From assembly GCA_034505955.1 (NCBI GenBank), contig JAPDQK010000014.1, positions 1 to 64,000 of the forward strand: a stretch of DNA of 64,000 bases, in the 5' to 3' direction. This stretch comes from Zhuqueibacter pondensis. GTDB taxonomy: Bacteria > Zhuqueibacterota > Zhuqueibacteria > Zhuqueibacterales > Zhuqueibacteraceae. Under the pieces are notes generated by a model. It was given only the letters and a program-made list of their open reading frames with translations, made no database searches and was not told the DNA's origin. The position numbers and the translations under genes are program-made. Positions 44,037-53,956 of the stretch are shown here, one piece after another. Numbering within the stretch: the stretch's first letter is position 1; every line of letters begins with the position of its first letter.

Positions 44037-44453
44037 GTGAAAGTATACGACAGCTCTGATTATGATGACCGCATGCAGTGCTTTACGCTGGATCAGGCCA
44101 ATGCACTTTTGCCCAGGATTATCGAGTTGACCCGCCAGGCGTTGGAAGACTTGCAGGATGCGCGGGATCGCATGGAGTCGGAGCAGTTGTTCAACGAGGC
44201 CGATGCGCAGCAAAGCTATGATATCCAGGTGGCGTTGACTCTCGAACGATGGACGGAGGAAATTATGCAACTGGGCGTTTATCCGAAGGGCTTTTTTACA
44301 GTGGACTTCAAGAGTTTCCTGCCCGATACGCTGCTATGCTGGACCTACGGGGAGCAGAAAGTTTCGCATACCCACAAGGTTTGGGAAAATTTCAAGCATC
44401 GCCGGCCGATCGAGCATCCGGAAATTTATTCAATGGTGTTTTCGTTAAACTAA
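44037..44453 (+). CDS. DUF2203 family protein
   Basis: 138 aa, GTG start after TAGGAGGA. Conserved pattern: CFTLDQANALLPRIIELTRQALEDLQDARDR, then LGVYPKGFFTVDFKSFLPDTLLCWTYGEQKVSHTHKVWENFKHRRPI. This matches DUF2203, a helical family of unknown function found across diverse bacteria; the W-Y-G-E-x-x-V-x-H-x-H segment is typical. It follows the acyl-CoA dehydrogenase by about 95 nt. Confidence 0.87.
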   Translation: MKVYDSSDYDDRMQCFTLDQANALLPRIIELTRQALEDLQDARDRMESEQLFNEADAQQSYDIQVALTLERWTEEIMQLGVYPKGFFTVDFKSFLPDTLLCWTYGEQKVSHTHKVWENFKHRRPIEHPEIYSMVFSLN

Positions 44454-44710
44454 ATAGGACCGTTCAAACCCCTTTGATTGAAAAGGTGATTTTCACGAGT
44501 CCAATTTGAGATCGGGCAAATTGATTTCCTCGTGGAAGCTTGCGCGGAGCTGTTGCAAAGGGCAAAAATGAGCGTTCGTGACCTGATTGAAATCACGGCT
44601 GTCATTCGGTTTGCCTTCATGCTACCCCGGGTTGGAAAATATTTCAATATTTTTGCCCTTGAGTTCTCCAACCAGCACTGAGAGCTGGATTTTGTAGCAG
44701 GACATTTTCC

Positions 44711-45154
44711 ATGCCGTTTCAACATATGAATCGTAATTCTGTTGGCCGCAGCGCCTCGGATGAGCTCACCCCCGGCTTGCGGCTGGAAATTTTAGTGAGC
44801 ATTTTAAAGCACCAACCATTGCGTCCAATTTTGGACAGGCTTTCCACCTCGCAGCTCGTGCACGCCCATAATTTTTTGTGGGATAAGATGGTGGAATTTC
44901 ATGCCAAAACGCAACACCGGGAATTTCGTCGAGACGAAGTGACGCGCAAAATGATTCCATCGGCCAAGTATCAGCGCATGCAAAAGTGTGATCTTCGTCT
45001 TGATTACTGTAAAGGCGTGGAGTGCATCTGGTCGAATCCGGTTTGTGCCGGCAACAAAGTGAAAATGAATATGGAAGTGATCGCCGCGCACATCCAAAGT
45101 TTTCTCGGTGGAGATTCCCAACCAGTTTCTCGAACAAGTTATGTGACCACATGA
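44711..45154 (+). CDS. Uncharacterised Cys-containing protein
   Basis: 147 aa with AGGA eight bases before the ATG. An N-terminal helical region (ELTPGLRLEILVSILKHQPLRPILDRLSTSQLVHAHNFLWDKMVEF) is followed by a cysteine cluster (CDLRLDYCKGVECIWSNPVC), which could bind metal. I do not recognise the family. It precedes RNase Y by about 95 nt. Confidence 0.55.
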   Translation: MPFQHMNRNSVGRSASDELTPGLRLEILVSILKHQPLRPILDRLSTSQLVHAHNFLWDKMVEFHAKTQHREFRRDEVTRKMIPSAKYQRMQKCDLRLDYCKGVECIWSNPVCAGNKVKMNMEVIAAHIQSFLGGDSQPVSRTSYVTT

Positions 45155-45250
45155 GGCCTCGGTTGGAAAAAATAAAATTGAACCTTGCCCCTGGTTTTTC
45201 GCAATCATTTTCAATGAGCAAAATCAGGGTTCTCTCGAATGAGGACATTT

Positions 45251-46801
45251 ATGGCATTTCCATGGATAACAATCGCCGTGGGCGCCGTGGCTTTTGTGCT
45301 GGCCTGGATTCTGGCGCAGTACAGTGTTCAGGCGCGATTGCGCAAAGCCAAAGGCACCGCCAAAGATATTCTGGAACAGGCCAGGAAAGAGGCCGAACGC
45401 AGGAAGAATCAAATTATCGTCAAGGCCAAGGAAGAATGGTACCGCCATCGCGATGAGCAGGAAAATCAACTCAAACAACGCCAGCGTAAAGTCGAAGAAA
45501 GTGAAGCCAGACTCGAGGAGCGTGAAAAAAAGCTCAATCGCCGCGAAGATGCCCTGAAACAACGCGAAAGCGTGGTTGCACAAAAAGAAAATGAGCTGGT
45601 CTCGCAGCGTGACGCCCTGCGGACAAAAGACGATGAGCTGACCCGACTCATTAAGCAGCAGAATCTCGAGCTTTCCAAGATCACTCAGCTTTCACTCGAA
45701 GAAGCCAAACAAGAGCTCTTCGACAACCTGCGCAAAGAATTTAACAAGGAGGCGGCCGACATCTACAAGTCCATCGTCGATCAGGCCAAAGCCAATGCCA
45801 TGCGCGAGGCGAACCGGATTCTCACGATGACCATCGAGAGTATCGCCTCGGAGCACGCCTCGGAAACTTCGGTTTCTGTGGTGCCCTTGCCTTCCGAGGA
45901 AGTGAAAGGCCGCATCATCGGGCGCGAAGGCCGCAACATCAAGGCCTTTGAACAAGCGACCGGTGTCAAGGTGATTGTTGACGATACCCCCGAAGCCGTG
46001 GTGCTTTCGGCGTTCGATCCGGTGCGCAGAGAGGTGGCGCGCATCGCGCTCGAAAAACTGATCAACAATGGCAAGATTCATCCGCAGCGCGTGGATGAGG
46101 TTGTCGCGCAAGCAGAGCAGGAAGTGGAACGGACGATTTGGCGCGCCGGCAATGAAGCGGTGGCCAATGTCGGCATCGGCAAGATTCATCCGGACCTGAT
46201 CCGCACGTTGGGTCGGTTGTATTATCGCACGAGCTATGGTCAAAACGTACTGGCGCATTCGCAAGAAGTCGCGTACATCTGTGGCATGATGGCCGCAGAG
46301 CTGAAGCTCGATGTGAAGCTCGCCAAACGTGCCGGTCTCCTTCATGACATTGGCAAAGCCGTGAGCCAAAATCAGGAAGGCACCCATACGCAGTTGGGCA
46401 TGGAGTTGGCCAAGAAATACAATGAAGACCCGGTTGTCATCAATGCCATAGGGTCGCATCATGAAGACATGCCGCCGGACAATCTGATTTCGCTCCTGGT
46501 GGCCGCTGCGGATGCCATCTCAGGCTCCCGTCCCGGCGCACGGCGCGACACACTCGATGGGTATGTCAAGCGCATCGAGAAGCTCGAAAAAGTCGCCGAC
46601 AGCTTCGACGCGGTCGCCAAGGCGTATGCCATTTCCGCCGGCCGCGAAATTCGTGTGATGGTGCAACCTGAAAAAATCAGCGATGCCGAAGCCGACCTGC
46701 TGGCCTCTGATATTGCCAAAAGAATTCAACAGGAGTTGGAGTATCCCGGCCAGATCAAAGTGACAGTAATTCGCGAAAGCAAGGCCATGGCTTATGCCTG
46801 A
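45251..46801 (+). CDS. rny: Ribonuclease Y
   Basis: 516 aa from ATG 45251 with GAGG upstream. An N-terminal membrane helix (ITIAVGAVAFVLAWILAQYSV) leads to a long coiled coil (about residues 35-190). A KH RNA-binding domain follows (EVKGRIIGREGRNIKAFEQATGVKVIVDDTPE). The HD phosphohydrolase domain has HSQEVAYICGMMAAELKLD and LLHDIGKAV. RNase Y starts mRNA decay at the membrane. Length and domains are standard. Confidence 0.96.
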   Translation: MAFPWITIAVGAVAFVLAWILAQYSVQARLRKAKGTAKDILEQARKEAERRKNQIIVKAKEEWYRHRDEQENQLKQRQRKVEESEARLEEREKKLNRREDALKQRESVVAQKENELVSQRDALRTKDDELTRLIKQQNLELSKITQLSLEEAKQELFDNLRKEFNKEAADIYKSIVDQAKANAMREANRILTMTIESIASEHASETSVSVVPLPSEEVKGRIIGREGRNIKAFEQATGVKVIVDDTPEAVVLSAFDPVRREVARIALEKLINNGKIHPQRVDEVVAQAEQEVERTIWRAGNEAVANVGIGKIHPDLIRTLGRLYYRTSYGQNVLAHSQEVAYICGMMAAELKLDVKLAKRAGLLHDIGKAVSQNQEGTHTQLGMELAKKYNEDPVVINAIGSHHEDMPPDNLISLLVAAADAISGSRPGARRDTLDGYVKRIEKLEKVADSFDAVAKAYAISAGREIRVMVQPEKISDAEADLLASDIAKRIQQELEYPGQIKVTVIRESKAMAYA

Positions 46802-46879
46802 AGCTTTCGTAATTTCCAATTTGCGTTGTCCAAACGCAAAATTATATTCATCAAAGATCAAAATTTACGAGGTGCGTTC

Positions 46880-47299
46880 ATGGCTCGTCGGAGAGTGACT
46901 ATTTTCGTCGTATTCACCATAGTAATCGGTGTCATTGGCTATCTCATTATCAGCGGGTTCAATGACACCACAGTTGCTTATTACCAAAAAGTCAATGAAT
47001 TGAAAGCGTTGGGCGTCAGCGCCGAAGGCAAAAGCTATCGTGTCAGTGGCCAGGTGGTGCCCGGTTCCGTGGTTCGCGCCCAGGATGGGTTATCGATGAG
47101 TTTTACCATCGATGAGCTGGGCGATACCATGAGGGTGAGCTATCATGGCATCATCCCGGACACTTTCAAAGAAGGCGCGGGTGTGCTTTTGGAGGGCCGC
47201 TACGTTGATGGGCACTTCGAGGCCACGAACATCATGACGAAATGCGCGAGCAAATATGAAAGCGCCGAGCAGGCAACACCCATGGAGAAATCGTTATAG
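46880..47299 (+). CDS. ccmE: Cytochrome c maturation heme chaperone CcmE, CXXXY type
   Basis: 139 aa from ATG 46880 (MARRRVTIFVVF) with GAGG upstream. One N-terminal transmembrane helix anchors a beta-barrel OB fold (VSGQVVPGSVVRAQDGLSMSFTIDELGD...VSYHGIIPDTFKEGAGVLLEGRY). In most CcmE proteins a His in HDENY binds heme covalently. Here the site is C122-A-S-K-Y126, the CXXXY variant known from some anaerobes and archaea. It hands heme to CcmF. ccmF lies 228 nt downstream. Confidence 0.9.
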   Translation: MARRRVTIFVVFTIVIGVIGYLIISGFNDTTVAYYQKVNELKALGVSAEGKSYRVSGQVVPGSVVRAQDGLSMSFTIDELGDTMRVSYHGIIPDTFKEGAGVLLEGRYVDGHFEATNIMTKCASKYESAEQATPMEKSL

Positions 47300-47415
47300 C
47301 GCGCAGAGTAACCGTGGATCAAGAATTCCAAGGTATAGTCCACACGTAGTTACCGTTTCCGCGTGCGTTTTTTATCCGTGTGCAATTATTAATAACGCAT
47401 ATTCCCAAACAAAAT

Positions 47416-47464
47416 GAGCAAAGCGCATGGCCCAAAGATTAGCGTGGCGCTATGCGCTTTGCTC
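47416..47464. repeat. Inverted repeat between ccmE and ccmF
   Basis: GAGCAAAGCGCAT (47416-47428) pairs perfectly with ATGCGCTTTGCTC (47452-47464), loop 23 nt. It may set relative expression of the two genes or end ccmE transcripts. TTGACA at 47515-47520 is too close to the ccmF start to be its -35. Confidence 0.55.
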
Positions 47465-47527
47465 TATCTGCCGTGCCCACTGCTCATCAGCGATTTCAAC
47501 ACATTTCCATTATCTTGACATTGCGAT

Positions 47528-49528
47528 ATGACACAATTCGGACCAATATTTCTTCTGCTTGCGCTTGGCTGCGCAGGATATGCGATGGTTGCAACCTCCC
47601 TCGGCGTACAGCGCAGACAGCAGGCAATTATCGACACTGGATATCACGCTGCCATCGCCGTGATGATTTTTCTGACGCTTGCTGCACTCGGTGTGCTGCA
47701 GGCATTACTCACGGATAATTTTCGGCTTCAGTATGTCGCCAATCATAGCAATCGTGCCTTGCCGGTCTTCTTTAAATTCACCTCACTCTGGGCGGGCATG
47801 GAAGGTTCGCTTTTGTTTTGGGCTTGGATGCTTTCGGCATATGGGTTTGTGTGTATTATGCTCTACTGGCGCAAACAAACGCTGCTCCTGCCCTATGTGA
47901 CTGCGGTGACGATGGCAGTCGCTGCATTCTTCATCGCCATGATTGTTTTTGTCACTGATCCTTTTGCAACCCTGCCGCAAGTTCCTCCAGACGGCCGTGG
48001 CCTGAATCCCCTTTTGCAACATTGGGCCATGGTTATTCACCCTCCAGTGCTCTATATGGGTTACGTCGGCTTCACCGTGCCCTTTGCCTTTGCGCTTGCC
48101 GCCTTGTTGAGTGGGCAGGTCGGCAACGAATGGCTGAAGATCATCCGACGCTGGACACTGATTCCCTGGTTCTTTCTCGGTATGGGCATGATGCTCGGCG
48201 GCAAATGGGCGTACATGGAGCTGGGCTGGGGTGGATATTGGGCGTGGGACCCGGTTGAAAATGCGGCCCTGATGCCGTGGCTTACTGGCACTGCCTTCGT
48301 CCATTCAGTAATAATTCAAGAAAAGAAGAACATGCTCCGCGTGTGGAACATGGTGCTGATCATTCTTACGTTTACACTGTGCATTTTTGGCACTTTTCTC
48401 ACCCGCAGCGGCGTGATCTCGTCGGTACATAGTTTTACTCAATCGAGCCTCGGCCCGCTCTTTTTGAGCTTTGTTGGCCTTATTGCCACTTTTTCATTTA
48501 CGCTGCTGGGCACGCGCCTGCATCTGCTCAAGAATACGGTGCGCATGGATTCGGTGGTATCGCGCGAGTCCGCCTTTCTGCTCAACAACGTGGTTTTTCT
48601 TGGCGCCTGTTTCGCGGTGTTTTGGGGCACGTTGTTTCCGGTGCTCTCGGAAGCGGTGCGGGGAATAAAAATCACCGTCGGCGCGCCGTGGTTCAATTCG
48701 GTGATGGTGCCGATTTCGCTGCTCTTGCTGCTGCTGACTGGCGTCGGTCCCCTGGTCGCTTGGCGTAAGAGTTCGCTGGCGTACTTGAAAAAAATTTTCA
48801 TGCTGCCGGCCTTGGGCCTGCTTGGTACATTGGTGATTCTGCTTTTGGCAGGAATGCGTCACTTCTATGCCTTGATCTCTTTTGCGCTCAGCGTATTCGT
48901 CACCCTGACCATCGTCGCCGAATTTCACCGTGGGGCCATCGCCCGTGCACATAGCAACAGCGAACCCTATCCCGTGGCACTGTGGCGATTGTTGATAAAA
49001 AACCGAAGACGATACGGTGGCTATATCGTGCATTTTGGCATGGTGCTCATTTTCGTTGGCGTCACCGGCCAGGCATTTCGCGCCGAGACAGAATCTCTTC
49101 TCAAGCCTGGCGAGTCGGTAACAATACGCAACTATGAATTGGTGTACCAGGATACCCGGCAGTTTGAAGATCCGAACAAAGTGGTGGTCGAATCGACAGT
49201 AATTGTGAAGCGGGACGGGAAAGTTCTCGAGACCATTTACCCGCAGAAACACTTTTATCTCGCACAGCAGCAGCCGACCACCGAGGTGGCGCTCTTCTCC
49301 AATTTGCGTGAAGACTTGTATGTAGTACTTGGCGAACACCAGCCGGAAACCCATGCAGCGAGCTTCCATGTTTATTTGACACCGTTGGTCGCCTGGGTTT
49401 GGATTGGCGGCGTGGTTATGACGATAGGAACAATAATCATCTTGTGGCCGGAGTCGCGTCAGCGCGCAGGTAAAGCTGCAGCAGCGCGAGTTCTCACAAG
49501 ACAGCAGCGCGTTCCGGTGAATGATTGA
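47528..49528 (+). CDS. ccmF: Cytochrome c-type biogenesis protein CcmF
   Basis: 666 aa with about 13-15 transmembrane helices. The heme-handling WWD region is clear: LGWGGYWAWDPVENAALMPWLTGTAFVHSVIIQEKK near residue 233, preceded by HPPVLYMGYVGFTVPFAFALAAL with conserved His. It is the core of the system I heme lyase that attaches heme to CXXCH motifs. Two heme proteins further downstream (51211-53874) are likely clients. CcmA-D, G and H are not in this window. Confidence 0.95.
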   Translation: MTQFGPIFLLLALGCAGYAMVATSLGVQRRQQAIIDTGYHAAIAVMIFLTLAALGVLQALLTDNFRLQYVANHSNRALPVFFKFTSLWAGMEGSLLFWAWMLSAYGFVCIMLYWRKQTLLLPYVTAVTMAVAAFFIAMIVFVTDPFATLPQVPPDGRGLNPLLQHWAMVIHPPVLYMGYVGFTVPFAFALAALLSGQVGNEWLKIIRRWTLIPWFFLGMGMMLGGKWAYMELGWGGYWAWDPVENAALMPWLTGTAFVHSVIIQEKKNMLRVWNMVLIILTFTLCIFGTFLTRSGVISSVHSFTQSSLGPLFLSFVGLIATFSFTLLGTRLHLLKNTVRMDSVVSRESAFLLNNVVFLGACFAVFWGTLFPVLSEAVRGIKITVGAPWFNSVMVPISLLLLLLTGVGPLVAWRKSSLAYLKKIFMLPALGLLGTLVILLLAGMRHFYALISFALSVFVTLTIVAEFHRGAIARAHSNSEPYPVALWRLLIKNRRRYGGYIVHFGMVLIFVGVTGQAFRAETESLLKPGESVTIRNYELVYQDTRQFEDPNKVVVESTVIVKRDGKVLETIYPQKHFYLAQQQPTTEVALFSNLREDLYVVLGEHQPETHAASFHVYLTPLVAWVWIGGVVMTIGTIIILWPESRQRAGKAAAARVLTRQQRVPVND

Positions 49529-49596
49529 TCGAGATGCGGAAACTGCTTGATCATGCAACAAGTGAATTCTCAAATGAAATCCCAGTGTGAGCTTCC

Positions 49597-50628
49597 ATGA
49601 AAATCACCCGCGATTTATTGTTTGAATTGCCCAAGGCTGATTTGCACGTTCATCTCGATGGCTCATTGCGGGTGAAGACGGCAATTGAATTGGCCAAGGC
49701 AAAGAACATACCCCTGCCCAGTGACGACGAAGACGAAGTGCGCAACTTCCTGTCGGTACAAGGCCAGGTGGAAAATCTCAAAGCGTACATCGACAAATTC
49801 GATTTCACATTGAAATTGATGCAGGATTATGAGTCGTTACGGCGCATAGCCTACGAACTGGCCGAGGACGCCTCGCAGGAAAATGTCACCTACATGGAAG
49901 TGCGCTACTCGCCGATCTTGCATCAGCAGAAGGGGCTCAGCCTGGAGGAGATTGTCGATGCGGTGCTGGAAGGTTTGCGGGAGGCCGAGCACAAATTCCC
50001 CATTCGCTGCGGCGTGATCATTTGCGGCATTCGTTCGATCGATCCGGCCACCTCGGTCCGATTGGCTGAACTGGCAGTGCAATATAAACGCAAAGGCGTT
50101 GTCGGTTTCGATCTGGCTGGCAGTGAATACAACTATCCTGCCAAGGATCACGCCAAAGCTTTTTATATCATTCGCAAAAACTGCATCAATTGCACAGCGC
50201 ACGCCGGTGAAGCTTACGGCCCCGACAGCATTCATCAGGCGATTCATGCCTGCGGCGCCCATCGCATCGGCCATGGCACGCGTTTGATCGAAAATGAAGA
50301 CCTGCTCAACTATGTCTGCGACCACCGCATCCCACTGGAAATCTGTCTGACCAGCAACGTGCAAACCAAGAGTGTGCTCAAAATCGAACATCATCCGTTC
50401 AAAAAATATCTCGATCGCCAATTGCGCGTAACGCTCAATACTGACAATCGCTTGATCTCCAATACCACGATGACCGACGAGCTGTGGCTGGCCGTGCAAA
50501 CCTGGGATTTGAATTTCGAACAAGTGAAAAAAATCATTCTCAACGGCTTCAAGAGTTTGTTCATTCCGTTTGCCGAAAAGGTTCGCATCTATAATGAGGG
50601 AAAAAATCGCTTGAACCAATTTGGATGA
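49597..50628 (+). CDS. add: Adenosine deaminase
   Basis: 343 aa. Metal and catalytic motifs appear in order: KADLHVHLDGSLR near residue 12, YMEVRYSPILH, HAGEAYGPDSI with catalytic Glu, HRIGHGTRLI, and TLNTDNRLISNTTMTDEL with the Asp ligand (NTDNR as in several bacterial enzymes). It deaminates adenosine or deoxyadenosine to inosine in purine salvage. It stands alone after ccmF (69 nt gap). Confidence 0.93.
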   Translation: MKITRDLLFELPKADLHVHLDGSLRVKTAIELAKAKNIPLPSDDEDEVRNFLSVQGQVENLKAYIDKFDFTLKLMQDYESLRRIAYELAEDASQENVTYMEVRYSPILHQQKGLSLEEIVDAVLEGLREAEHKFPIRCGVIICGIRSIDPATSVRLAELAVQYKRKGVVGFDLAGSEYNYPAKDHAKAFYIIRKNCINCTAHAGEAYGPDSIHQAIHACGAHRIGHGTRLIENEDLLNYVCDHRIPLEICLTSNVQTKSVLKIEHHPFKKYLDRQLRVTLNTDNRLISNTTMTDELWLAVQTWDLNFEQVKKIILNGFKSLFIPFAEKVRIYNEGKNRLNQFG

Positions 50629-51210
50629 GCGCAGATCACCTTCCCCTTGCCCACTCCCATGACATGCTGATCTGCGTGGAAGTTTCCTTGAAAAGCTACT
50701 GTCTACTGCTCTCCCTTTACAACATTCCGTAACGTGGGAAGACTTTTCGACGCGGCAGTTGAGAGAAAAAACTCCTGCGTCCATCCCATCCTGCAAAATG
50801 CACACAATCCGGACTCCGGCTATTGAAAAAGCCCCGGAGCAACGCCCCGCCGTGATCAAAATCGTAGGCTCAAAGCACCAGAAAGTGACTTGTCACCCAT
50901 TGGATGGCAGTCGCCTTCAGGCGCTTGCGTTTCTGAGTTTCTGAGCCTGAGCTCAAGCTGCGAAGAAATTGCAAATTTTGTTGCAATTTGCAAAAATGCA
51001 AAAAAATGTTCAAGATTTCTCAGAAAAGGGAAATAGACTCAATCTGCTTTTTGTTTTAGCTTGTAAATTAAGACGATAGCACAGCTCAACGTGGCATATA
51101 TTTTGAAATATTTGTTCACATCTTTTCATTCGCTCCGAGACGAATGAAGCCTACTGCCACCTGAAGTCTAATTATTATGATACCACCAAAATTTGCAGGA
51201 GGGTCAACAC
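50629..51210. other. Gap before the cytochrome gene
   Basis: About 580 bases without a convincing gene. A TATATT-like box at 51097-51102 is not matched by a good -35. It presumably contains the promoter of the cytochrome/porin pair. Confidence 0.45.
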
Positions 51211-52572
51211 ATGAAGCACCGGATGAGATTTCCAATTCTTGCCGCCCTGCTTTTGGCGTTTTTCTCGATTGCGCTGGCGCAAGAGAAAAAAGCCGGAGAC
51301 GCAGCATTGGGCACGAGAAAATATGCCGACTTCGAAAAGCCGCAGGTCTGCGGCAGCTCGTGTCACGTCGATTTCTATCAGCAGTGGACGCAGGCGATGA
51401 TGTCACAGGCGTACACGCATCACTGGGACGAAATCGAATATTTCAAACTGGCGGTGCCCCATGCGGAAAAAGATCCGAAGGTCGCCGGCGTCAAAGCCGG
51501 ATGCAATGGTTGTCATGCGCCGATCGCATTTCTCGCCGGTGATGTGCCACCGCCGAAACCGGAAGCGAACAGCCGCGCCAACGAATCGGTGTCGTGCGAC
51601 GTTTGTCACACGATTACCGGATTCAAAGGCGATACGCCCTACAATTACAACTATATTTCCGAACCGGGGCGGGTGAAATACGGGCCGCGCGAAGGTCTCG
51701 TCTCTCCGGCACACGAAACGAGAAAATCCGACTTCATTAGGACAACGGAGTTCTGTGGGACTTGCCACAACGAAAAGAGCCCCTACGACGTTTGGGTGAA
51801 ATCAACGCAACTCGAATGGAAGGAAGGGCCGTATGCGAAAGAAGGCGTGCGTTGTCAGGATTGCCACATGACGTATGCGCCGGGACAAAACGCCGCAATG
51901 GGCTCGAAACTTCCCGATGTGGCGCAACATCTCTTTCACGGCGCCCATGATCCCGGCAAAGTGCGCGGCACCATCGAGCTGCGCATTCATCCGGACATTC
52001 GCGAAGTGGAGCCGGGCGAGCGGGTGAAATTCACCGTGGCGCTGTTCAATCAAAAGACCGGACATAAATTTCCGACCGGCTCTGCGGAGGAGCGATTGGT
52101 GTGGTTGCATGTGGAAGCAACCGATGCCAAAGGTAATGTCTATCATCTGTCGGTTGACAAAAAAGGGTTCCCAGGGGAAGAGTATACCATCGCGGCGAAT
52201 GTGCTGGCGTATCAGGACATGGGCATCGCGCTGAATGATCCGAACTTCAAAGGCATTCAACGCGACGGTGTGCCGGTCGGTGATCGCATCTTTCGTCTTC
52301 CCTATCTTGATCCGCAAGGCCGTATGACCATTCAGCAGTGGAATACCGCCTCGCAATCAACCGACTATCGCATCGGTCCGCGGGAGACGAAACTGGAAAC
52401 CTATACCTGGACAGTGCCAACCACGGCTGCGCCGGGGCCGATGAAAGTGAAAGCGGTTTTGAATTATCAAAAATTGCCGGCGCCGGTCGCAGAATTCCTC
52501 GGGGTGCCGATGGAAGAGGCCGAGGTCATCGAAGTGAATCGCCACGAAACCACGATTACTATACTCCCGTAG
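51211..52572 (+). CDS. Exported multiheme cytochrome c (c554-like)
   Basis: 453 aa from ATG 51211 with GGAGGG upstream. Signal peptide FPILAALLLAFFSIALAQ. Heme motifs: C98-NG-CH, C129-DV-CH, C182-GT-CH, C215-QD-CH are canonical. The first site is C47-GSS-C51-H52, a CX3CH spacing. The C-terminal half (PDIREVEPGERVKFTVALFNQKTGHKFPTGSAEERLVWLHVEA) is a beta-sandwich with conserved histidines, seen in some multiheme cytochromes. It is probably periplasmic or on the cell surface, in electron transfer. The heme-bearing porin follows. Confidence 0.88.
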   Translation: MKHRMRFPILAALLLAFFSIALAQEKKAGDAALGTRKYADFEKPQVCGSSCHVDFYQQWTQAMMSQAYTHHWDEIEYFKLAVPHAEKDPKVAGVKAGCNGCHAPIAFLAGDVPPPKPEANSRANESVSCDVCHTITGFKGDTPYNYNYISEPGRVKYGPREGLVSPAHETRKSDFIRTTEFCGTCHNEKSPYDVWVKSTQLEWKEGPYAKEGVRCQDCHMTYAPGQNAAMGSKLPDVAQHLFHGAHDPGKVRGTIELRIHPDIREVEPGERVKFTVALFNQKTGHKFPTGSAEERLVWLHVEATDAKGNVYHLSVDKKGFPGEEYTIAANVLAYQDMGIALNDPNFKGIQRDGVPVGDRIFRLPYLDPQGRMTIQQWNTASQSTDYRIGPRETKLETYTWTVPTTAAPGPMKVKAVLNYQKLPAPVAEFLGVPMEEAEVIEVNRHETTITILP

Positions 52573-52713
52573 GCAAAAGGGGTTCAGAAATTCTGCAACG
52601 AAAAGAGAACGGCAACGAAAAAAACAGTGCATCGTTCTTTTCGTTGCGGTTTCTTTTCTGTTGCGGGCATCTTTTTAACGTCTCTGATCTTTCGAAAAGC
52701 TGAGAGTAATATC

Positions 52714-53874
52714 ATGAAAGCGAAATTCATCTCCGTTCTTTTATTGCTTGGTTGTGTTCTGATGTTTGTCGAGCAAAGCCTCGCGATTCCGGCGTTTGCG
52801 CGCAAGTATGACATGTCGTGCAACGTGTGTCATTCTCCCATTCCCAAACTCAAACCTTATGGCGAGGATTTTGCCGGCGATGGCTTTCAACTTCCCGACA
52901 AGGAGCCGCCGCGCTATTATCGCGAAACCGGCGACGATCGCTTGCTCTTGATGCGTGAACTCCCCCTGGCGCTTCGCCTCGAAGGCTGGGTGCGTTATCA
53001 ACCGCAAACAGCGAAACGATCCGACTTTCAATCACCGTATCTGCTGAAAATTCTTTCCGGTGGACAAATCGCGCGCAATGTTTCCTACTATTTTTACTTC
53101 TTTTTCTCAGAGCGCGGCGAAGTGGCTGGTATCGAAGATGCCTTTATCATGTTCAACAAGCTGTTCCGTACCGAGCTGGATGTGTCATTGGGCCAGTTCC
53201 AAGTTTCCGATCCGCTCTTCAAACGGGAGCTTCGCCTCACTTTGGAAGATTACCAAATCTACCGAACCCGGGTCGGCTATTCACGCATCAATCTGACGTA
53301 TGATCGCGGTTTGATGCTGGCTTATACGCTTCCGACCAAAACAGATGTCGTGCTGGAAATCTTGAATGGCAACGGCATCGGCGGAGCTGATGCCAACCGC
53401 AATTTCGATTCTGATAAATACAAAAACGGATTTTTGCGGGTCTCCCAAGACGTCGGCAAGGCGCTTCGTCTCGGCGGCTTTGGATACTACGGCAAAGAGG
53501 AGCAACTCGCCAACGTCAATACGCTTTGGATGGCCGGGCCGGACTTGACGCTCTCGTTGGATCAGATCGAATTGAATGTGCAGTACCTCGAGCGGCGTGA
53601 TGACGATCCATTTTTTGTTTCCGCCGACACCGAGACAAAAACCCGGGGTGCGTTTGCGGAACTGATCTACTCGCCGCAAGGTGACAAAAGCAACTGGTAT
53701 GGTGCCTTGCTCTACAACTGGGTCGACTCGGATCAGAAGTCCTTGAATTATCAAAGCGCCACGGGCCATTTCAGCTATTTGGCAGCGCGGAACTTGCGCC
53801 TGGTCGGAGAATATACGTATGATTTCGAAAGAAAGGCGAATAAATTCAGCGTGGGTTTCGTGAGTGCGTTTTGA
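52714..53874 (+). CDS. Outer-membrane porin with N-terminal c-type heme motif
   Basis: 386 aa from ATG 52714. Signal peptide KFISVLLLLGCVLMFVEQSLA. Right after it comes ARKYDMSCNVCHSPIPKLKPYGEDF with one CXXCH heme site. The rest is an outer-membrane beta barrel of alternating strands (VGYSRINLTYDRGLMLAYTLPTKTDVVLEIL and others) ending in aromatic FSVGFVSAF. A heme-tagged porin beside a multiheme cytochrome suggests a path for electrons across the outer membrane. The direct partner is inferred from the neighbourhood. Confidence 0.85.
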   Translation: MKAKFISVLLLLGCVLMFVEQSLAIPAFARKYDMSCNVCHSPIPKLKPYGEDFAGDGFQLPDKEPPRYYRETGDDRLLLMRELPLALRLEGWVRYQPQTAKRSDFQSPYLLKILSGGQIARNVSYYFYFFFSERGEVAGIEDAFIMFNKLFRTELDVSLGQFQVSDPLFKRELRLTLEDYQIYRTRVGYSRINLTYDRGLMLAYTLPTKTDVVLEILNGNGIGGADANRNFDSDKYKNGFLRVSQDVGKALRLGGFGYYGKEEQLANVNTLWMAGPDLTLSLDQIELNVQYLERRDDDPFFVSADTETKTRGAFAELIYSPQGDKSNWYGALLYNWVDSDQKSLNYQSATGHFSYLAARNLRLVGEYTYDFERKANKFSVGFVSAF

Positions 53875-53956
53875 AAGCGCAAGGATTTCTTTTATATCAG
53901 GTTTTACCATGGAAAATTACCACGGCCGCGAAAATTATAAAGGCAGAATAATAGTT

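Noticed and set aside
47515..47520. TTGACA as ccmF promoter
   Set aside because: It ends 7 nt before the start codon, leaving no room for a -10 box and leader.
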